A DNA stretch of 10,122 nucleotides from NCBI GenBank assembly GCA_016764415.1, contig JAESRY010000070.1, positions 521 through 10,642 of the forward strand. The letters are read 5' to 3'. Source of the stretch: Cycloclasticus sp. (GTDB taxonomy: Bacteria; Pseudomonadota; Gammaproteobacteria; Methylococcales; Cycloclasticaceae). Below are positions 6,182-10,122 of the stretch, one piece after another. The notes beneath the pieces were generated by a model. That model did no database searches. It was not told where the DNA came from and saw only the letters and a program-made list of their open reading frames with translations. The position numbers were made by a program, and so were the translations under genes. Each line of letters opens with the position of its first letter. Positions within the stretch are counted from its first letter, which is position 1.

Positions 6182-7273
6182 TCAGGGTTCTTGCTGATAG
6201 CTACCATCTAGCACATGCTCGCACCAGTCTTGATTCTTGAGATACCACTGAACTGTTTTTCTGATGCCCGTATCAAAACTTTCGTCTGGCGTCCAATTTA
6301 GTTCCTTTTGGATTTTACTGGCGTCAATCGCGTACCTTACATCATGCCCTGCTCGATCTGTTACGAAAGTAATTAAGCTTTCAAAGCCTCCTGCATTTCC
6401 ACTTGCACGGGAATGTTGGTTATCGGCGGCTAGTTCTTCAAGCAATTCACAGATGGTTTTGACCACATCTATATTTTTCTTTTCGTTATGGCCGCCAATG
6501 TTGTAGGTTTCATTTATTTTGCCTGTTGTGGCCACTAGCACTAATGCTCTTGCGTGGTCTTCGACGTATAACCAATCGCGTATTTGATTACCTGCTCCAT
6601 ACACGGGTAATGGCTTGCCTGCTAAGGCATTAAGGATAACTAATGGAATGAGCTTTTCTGGAAAATGATACGGCCCGTAGTTGTTTGAGCAATTGGTAAT
6701 AAGGGTTGGGAAACTGAAGGTTCGGTACCATGCTCGCACTAAATGATCTGAACTGGCTTTACTGGCGGAATAAGGCGAACTTGGTGCATAAGGCGTGGTT
6801 TCGGTAAATAGATCGTTGGTGCCTTCTAAATCGCCATACACTTCATCGGTTGAGATATGGTGAAAGCGAAAGCCTGCTTTTTTTGTGTCATTTAATGCGG
6901 CCCAATACTGCTTTGATTGGTCAAGCATCGTATAGGTACCGATAATATTGGTATGTATAAATTCAGCAGGGCCATCAATGGAACGATCTACATGCGATTC
7001 TGCCGCTAGGTGCATGATGATGTCGGGCTGATATTGCGTTAGAACTCGTTTAATTTCACCTGCATCGCAGATATCAACTTGTTCAAAACTGTATCGCTCG
7101 TTGTCACTAACTGATTTGAGGGATTCTAAATTCCCTGCATAGGTGAGCTTATCGACGTTAACAACGTGATAGTCAGTCTCTTTTATTAAGTGCCTTATAA
7201 CGGCCGAGCCGATAAAGCCGGCACCACCAGTGACTATGATTTTCAATGGTGAGTTTTTAATTTTTAATTTCAT
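6182..7273 (-). CDS. rmlB: dTDP-glucose 4,6-dehydratase RmlB
   Basis: Second enzyme of dTDP-L-rhamnose synthesis. It converts dTDP-glucose to dTDP-4-keto-6-deoxyglucose with bound NAD+ in the cytoplasm. This extended short-chain dehydrogenase has TGGAGFIGS (about 15-23), [37 protein letters not shown], the YSASK catalytic pair near 170 and [27 protein letters not shown] and [17 protein letters not shown] follow. It is 363 residues, slightly longer than usual. Part of the excess is a small insertion near 287-293 (HSRASGN) that looks like a translated REP-type palindrome. Nine residues precede the usual start position; a TTG at 7246 would give the standard MKIIVTGG start. ATG 7273 is kept, although neither start has a clear ribosome binding site. 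The start overlaps the remnant of the upstream pseudogene, so translation may once have been coupled. Confidence 0.96.
   Translation of the reverse strand: MKLKIKNSPLKIIVTGGAGFIGSAVIRHLIKETDYHVVNVDKLTYAGNLESLKSVSDNERYSFEQVDICDAGEIKRVLTQYQPDIIMHLAAESHVDRSIDGPAEFIHTNIIGTYTMLDQSKQYWAALNDTKKAGFRFHHISTDEVYGDLEGTNDLFTETTPYAPSSPYSASKASSDHLVRAWYRTFSFPTLITNCSNNYGPYHFPEKLIPLVILNALAGKPLPVYGAGNQIRDWLYVEDHARALVLVATTGKINETYNIGGHNEKKNIDVVKTICELLEELAADNQHSRASGNAGGFESLITFVTDRAGHDVRYAIDASKIQKELNWTPDESFDTGIRKTVQWYLKNQDWCEHVLDGSYQQEP
6394..6415. repeat. REP-like imperfect palindrome inside rmlB
   Basis: The minus strand reads CATTCCCGTGC then AAGTGGAAATG. The ends pair (CATT/AATG, then CC/GG after one mismatch) as in the widespread proteobacterial palindrome CATTCCCGC...GCGGGAATG. 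That palindrome, when translated, gives the well-known HSRASGNP/HSRESGNP string. Here it encodes HSRASGNA in frame in a variable surface loop of RmlB. It appears to be an old, partly decayed insertion tolerated by the protein. Confidence 0.5.
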
Positions 7274-7601
7274 CGTTTTTTAATTTAGGACTATCTGATT
7301 TTGCTTGCGTTGTTTTTATTATGCTTGTTAATAGTTTTATCAACTCTAAAACTCTCATCTAACATTGTTTGGACATATTTTTCGCTTGCATCTAAATACC
7401 CTGTTTCGCACAGTAACTGAAGCCAGTATTGGACTTCACGTGCTTCTTTGCTCGCGATACTTAACTTAGCAATAAAGTCTTTTTTACTTTAAGCAGCTTG
7501 TGCTTCATTTATATTTGCCCCTTACAAAGATGCTGGTATAACCTGACCACCCTTACTGAAAATTTAAAAGACTTATCTAAAACAATATTCTCATCTTTCA
7601 T
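7257..7601 (-). pseudogene. Broken four-helix-bundle protein (23S rRNA IVS-type)
   Basis: Three frames together spell a decayed member of the four-helix-bundle family (TIGR02436/PF05635-like). From ATG 7601 the first frame gives MKDENIVLDKSFKFSVRVV, then RLYQHLCK. The family's middle part (the QLLRSGTSIG region, about 20 codons) is missing. Another frame gives GANINEAQAA, a TAA where Gln is usual, then SKKDFIAKLSIASKEAR and EVQYWLQLLCETGYLDA. A third frame gives RVLELIKLLTSIIKTTQ and runs to a stop at 7259-7257. There are therefore three lesions: a frame-changing deletion, a nonsense codon and a late frameshift. The gene starts three bases after the rmlD stop, and its original end overlapped the rmlB start by 17 bases. 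Intact relatives are found in polysaccharide loci, but their role there is unknown. This explains the otherwise empty 330-base gap. Confidence 0.85.
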
Positions 7602-7604
7602 AAT

Positions 7605-8492
7605 TCAACATTTAGAAATATTAATTAAACATTGCTTGAGGCTATCTTTCCAGTAAGGAATGCTTAAACCGAACGTGTCTTTTATTTTTGCTTTATTCAG
7701 TAAACTATACGCGGGACGTTTTGCGGGTGTTGGGTAGTCTTTGGTTTCAATTGGGCTTACCTTGCATTGAACATTGCTGTGCTCAAAAATGGCTTTGGCA
7801 AAGTCATACCAACTGCACACGCCTTCGTTGCTGTAGTGGAATAGTTGCGATTTAAAGCTGGCTTGATTAAACGGCTGGCTATTAACCATGCTCATGATGG
7901 CTTCTGCTAAATCGTGCGCATAGGTTGGCGTGCCTATTTGGTCGTAAATAACGGTTAGCGCGTCTCGCTCGCCACCTAGTTTTAGCATGGTTTTTACAAA
8001 GTTATTACCGAACTGCGAATACACCCAACTGGTTCTTATAATGAAAGCATTGTTAACCATTGTATTTTGAACGGCTTGTTCGCCAGCCAGTTTGGTTGAT
8101 CCGTAAACACCTTGTGGCGCTACTGCATCGGTTTCTATATACGGCCTATGTTGCTGACCGTTAAATACATAGTCTGTTGAAACATGGATAAGTTTGGCTT
8201 GTTGCTGAACGGCTATTTGTGCCAATTGCTGTACGGCTAAGTGATTAATTTTATCGGCCAAGTCAGGTTCGGACTCAGCTTTGTCTACAGCTGTATAAGC
8301 GGCACAATTGATGATAACGTCGAATTTGTTTTGCTTAAAATACTCTGTGATATGTTGAGCGTCACTTAAGTCTAATTGCTTGCGTTTGGCAAACACCATG
8401 TCATATTGCGGGTAGTTTCCTTCTATCGCATGAATGGATTGCCCTAACTGGCCGGTTGATCCGATGATTAAAATTCTCTGCGTGTTAGGCAT
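7605..8492 (-). CDS. rmlD: dTDP-4-dehydrorhamnose reductase RmlD
   Basis: Last step of dTDP-L-rhamnose synthesis: NAD(P)H reduction of dTDP-4-keto-rhamnose in the cytoplasm. It is an SDR-fold protein of 295 residues, normal for the family. ILIIGSTGQLGQSI binds the nucleotide at about 7-20. INCAAYTAVDKAE, VSTDYVFNG, the YGSTK catalytic pair near 130 and IRTSWVYS follow, then PTPAKRPAYSLLNKAKI, the typical C-terminal rhamnose-reductase stretch. ATG 8492 lies five bases after the rmlC stop, so the genes are co-transcribed. The stop is three bases before the start of the four-helix-bundle pseudogene. Confidence 0.96.
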   Translation of the reverse strand: MPNTQRILIIGSTGQLGQSIHAIEGNYPQYDMVFAKRKQLDLSDAQHITEYFKQNKFDVIINCAAYTAVDKAESEPDLADKINHLAVQQLAQIAVQQQAKLIHVSTDYVFNGQQHRPYIETDAVAPQGVYGSTKLAGEQAVQNTMVNNAFIIRTSWVYSQFGNNFVKTMLKLGGERDALTVIYDQIGTPTYAHDLAEAIMSMVNSQPFNQASFKSQLFHYSNEGVCSWYDFAKAIFEHSNVQCKVSPIETKDYPTPAKRPAYSLLNKAKIKDTFGLSIPYWKDSLKQCLINISKC

Positions 8493-8497
8493 GGTGA

Positions 8498-9076
8498 TTA
8501 TTCGGCGTAGTAATTGATGCTCGCGTCAAAACACGCCCCTAGCTCAGCAAATGCTGGTTGCTGGGTGTCTTTTGCTGACAGCTGTAATTGATCATTGGGC
8601 AACTGCCAATTTATATTAAGCTGCGAATCGTTAAACGCTAGGCCTCTATCGCATTCTGGCGAATAGTAGTTATCTACTTTATAGGCAAAAGTAGCTGACT
8701 CGCTAAGTACAATAAAGCCATGCGCAAAACCGCGTGGCACGAACATCTGTTTTTTATTGTCTGCGGTTAATTCAACCGCAACATGTTCACCGTATGTATC
8801 ACTGCCTCGGCGAATATCTACAGCAACGTCTAACACACTGCCTTGAATAACGCGTACCAGCTTACTTTGTGCATGGGGTGCTAATTGAAAGTGCAAGCCA
8901 CGCAAAACACCCTTTGATGATTTTGATTCATTATCTTGCACGAATTTAACAGCGTGCCCCACTGCTTTTTCAAACAAGTCTTGGCGGAAGGTTTCTACAA
9001 AGTAGCCACGATCATCGCCATGAACAACGGGCTCAACGATGAGCACATCGGGGATCGACTGAGGAATAAACTTCAC
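8498..9076 (-). CDS. rmlC: dTDP-4-dehydrorhamnose 3,5-epimerase RmlC
   Basis: Third step of dTDP-L-rhamnose synthesis: epimerises dTDP-4-keto-6-deoxyglucose at C3 and C5. It is a cupin-fold protein of 192 residues. Seen in order are DDRGYFVETFR, FVQDNESKSSKGVLRGLHFQ (with the catalytic-base His near 67), KLVRVIQGSVLDVAVDIR and FVPRGFAHGFIVLSE. YKVDNYYSPECDRGLAFND follows, with the conserved Tyr and Asp. The start codon is GTG at 9076, six bases after the rmlA stop. The GAAGG in the last codons of rmlA can serve as its ribosome binding site, which supports coupled translation. Confidence 0.96.
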   Translation of the reverse strand: MKFIPQSIPDVLIVEPVVHGDDRGYFVETFRQDLFEKAVGHAVKFVQDNESKSSKGVLRGLHFQLAPHAQSKLVRVIQGSVLDVAVDIRRGSDTYGEHVAVELTADNKKQMFVPRGFAHGFIVLSESATFAYKVDNYYSPECDRGLAFNDSQLNINWQLPNDQLQLSAKDTQQPAFAELGACFDASINYYAE

Positions 9077-9082
9077 TGTTAA

Positions 9083-9961
9083 CTACCCTTCTTCAGCGCG
9101 AGCTAAAAGGTATTGGCCGTATTGGTTTTTAGCCAGTGGCTTGGCAAGCGCGATGAGTTGTTCTTTTGAGATATAGCCTTTTTCAAAAGCAATTTCTTCT
9201 AGGCAGGCAACTTTTAAGCCTTGGCGCTTTTCTATAATCTCAATAAATTGAGCCGCTTCTAATAAGCTTTCGTGTGTACCGGTATCAAGCCAGGCATAAC
9301 CTCGGCCCATTAATTCTACTTTAAGGCGGCTTTCAACTAAATAGGCTTGATTAACGGATGTTATTTCAAGTTCACCACGATGAGACGGCACCACTTCTTT
9401 TGCTTTTTGAATCACGTCATTCGGGTAAAAATACAGCCCTGTTACCGCATAATTGCTTTTAGGGTGTTCTGGCTTTTCTTCCAAGCTCACCACGTTACCA
9501 TTTTTATCGAACTCTGCTACACCATAGCGTTCAGGGTCAGACACTCTATAACCAAATACGGTGGCGTTATTTTGCTCTTTTACATTTTTAACGGCACGGG
9601 CTAACATGCCGGTCAGATCGTGTCCGTGATAAACATTGTCACCCAACACTAAACACACATCATCACTGCCGATAAAGTCTTCACCAAGAATAAAGGCTTG
9701 CGCAAGACCATCGGGTGACGGTTGGGTGACATATTGGAAGTTAACGCCTAGTTCTGCGCCATCGCCCAATAAACGCTGGAAACCTGATTGATCTTCAGGT
9801 GTGGTAATAATAAGGATGTCTTTTATACCCGCTAACATCAAAACAGATATTGGGTAGTAAATCATCGGCTTGTCGTACAGAGGGACTAACTGCTTTGAAA
9901 CGCCGCGGGTAATCGGATAAAGGCGCGTTCCACTACCGCCAGCTAATACTATTCCTTTCAT
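9083..9961 (-). CDS. rmlA: Glucose-1-phosphate thymidylyltransferase RmlA
   Basis: First step of dTDP-L-rhamnose synthesis: joins dTTP and glucose-1-phosphate to dTDP-glucose. It is a nucleotidyltransferase of 292 residues, the usual length. [17 protein letters not shown] with [15 protein letters not shown] forms the signature at residues 2-35. [21 protein letters not shown] with the metal-binding Asp, [20 protein letters not shown] and [15 protein letters not shown] follow. ATG 9961 starts exactly at the signature. The only ribosome-site-like AAGG is about 14 bases upstream, so initiation may be weak. It is the first gene of the rml block, 84 bases after the stop of the preceding gene. Confidence 0.97.
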   Translation of the reverse strand: MKGIVLAGGSGTRLYPITRGVSKQLVPLYDKPMIYYPISVLMLAGIKDILIITTPEDQSGFQRLLGDGAELGVNFQYVTQPSPDGLAQAFILGEDFIGSDDVCLVLGDNVYHGHDLTGMLARAVKNVKEQNNATVFGYRVSDPERYGVAEFDKNGNVVSLEEKPEHPKSNYAVTGLYFYPNDVIQKAKEVVPSHRGELEITSVNQAYLVESRLKVELMGRGYAWLDTGTHESLLEAAQFIEIIEKRQGLKVACLEEIAFEKGYISKEQLIALAKPLAKNQYGQYLLARAEEG

Positions 9962-9994
9962 GATTGTTAAAACTACCTTAATAAACTAATACAT

Positions 9995-10021
9995 ATTCTA
10001 ACCCAACAAGTTTTAACTCAA
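9995..10021 (-). promoter_or_regulatory. Candidate promoter for the rml block
   Basis: On the minus strand TTGAGT (10021-10016) and TAGAAT (10000-9995) resemble sigma-70 boxes but are only 15 bases apart. TAGAAT matches the -10 consensus at five of six positions. It lies in the 84-base gap before rmlA. The short spacing makes the call weak, and transcription from the preceding gene is equally possible. Confidence 0.28.
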
Positions 10022-10045
10022 CATAATACTTTAGACCTTCCGTTA

Positions 10046-10122
10046 CTATTCTAGCTCTTGCATGATTCGAAGTATTTGTTCTGTTTTTTCTTGCATTAAG
10101 GAGACATCTGCTCGCGACTCTA
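10046..10122 (-). CDS. C-terminal end of an unidentified gene (partial)
   Basis: A frame open at the right window edge runs 24 codons to a TAG at 10048-10046. It reads ESRADVSLMQEKTEQ then ILRIMQELE. This is a charged, heptad-like amphipathic helix of the kind found at the end of many membrane or coiled-coil proteins. It looks like real coding sequence because the helix ends naturally and it precedes an operon on the same strand. No family can be named from so short a tail. Confidence 0.45.
   Translation of the reverse strand, partial: ESRADVSLMQEKTEQILRIMQELE

Noticed and set aside
5924..6211. 95-codon plus-strand frame across the start of the transferase gene and the gap to rmlB
   Set aside because: Mostly antisense to well-supported genes, no ribosome binding site and no recognisable protein; it is a shadow frame.
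1..10122. CRISPR arrays, tRNA or rRNA genes, insertion sequences, attachment sites
   Set aside because: No regularly spaced repeats, tRNA-like cloverleaf, rRNA signature or transposase frame was seen on either strand.

Overview
The window is AT-rich, with proteobacterial signal peptides and Gram-negative envelope genes. It suggests a marine-type gammaproteobacterium, although the genus cannot be named from the sequence. All convincing genes lie on the minus strand, so transcription runs from high to low coordinates. The window is part of an exopolysaccharide (EPS) locus of the Wzx/Wzy type.

Layout in transcription order. At 10122-10046 is the C-terminal tail of an unidentified gene. Next comes a tight dTDP-L-rhamnose block: rmlA (9961-9083), rmlC (9076-8498) and rmlD (8492-7605). 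A decayed four-helix-bundle (23S rRNA intervening-sequence-protein type) pseudogene follows at 7601-7257, then rmlB (7273-6182). After a 180-base spacer with hairpins comes a WcaJ-type undecaprenyl-phosphate hexose-1-phosphate transferase (5997-4588). A 540-base non-coding stretch follows; its promoter-distal part holds a probable cyclic-di-GMP class I riboswitch (about 4172-4080). This precedes a small secreted protein with a PEP-CTERM/VPLPA-type exosortase sorting tail (4047-3544), closed by a strong intrinsic terminator (3470-3443). The export genes come last: a short Wza-like export protein (3397-2858), an outer-membrane beta-barrel (2855-1686) and a Wzz/GumC-like chain-length protein (1670-48). 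A reading frame starting at 17 is probably a separate tyrosine autokinase.

How they work together (inference from families). RmlABCD make dTDP-rhamnose. The WcaJ-like enzyme starts the repeat unit on undecaprenyl phosphate. The GumC-like protein, probably with the kinase to the left, controls chain length. The short export protein and the barrel probably make the outer-membrane exit. Flippase, polymerase, glycosyltransferases and exosortase are not in the window. The PEP-CTERM gene has its own leader and terminator, so it looks like a separately controlled cargo unit inside the EPS locus, wired to the second messenger that usually governs matrix production.

The most notable items are the variant c-di-GMP-I aptamer in front of an exosortase substrate, the short non-lipidated export protein paired with a barrel, the multiply broken four-helix-bundle gene overlapping rmlB, and a REP-like palindrome fossil inside the rmlB reading frame.
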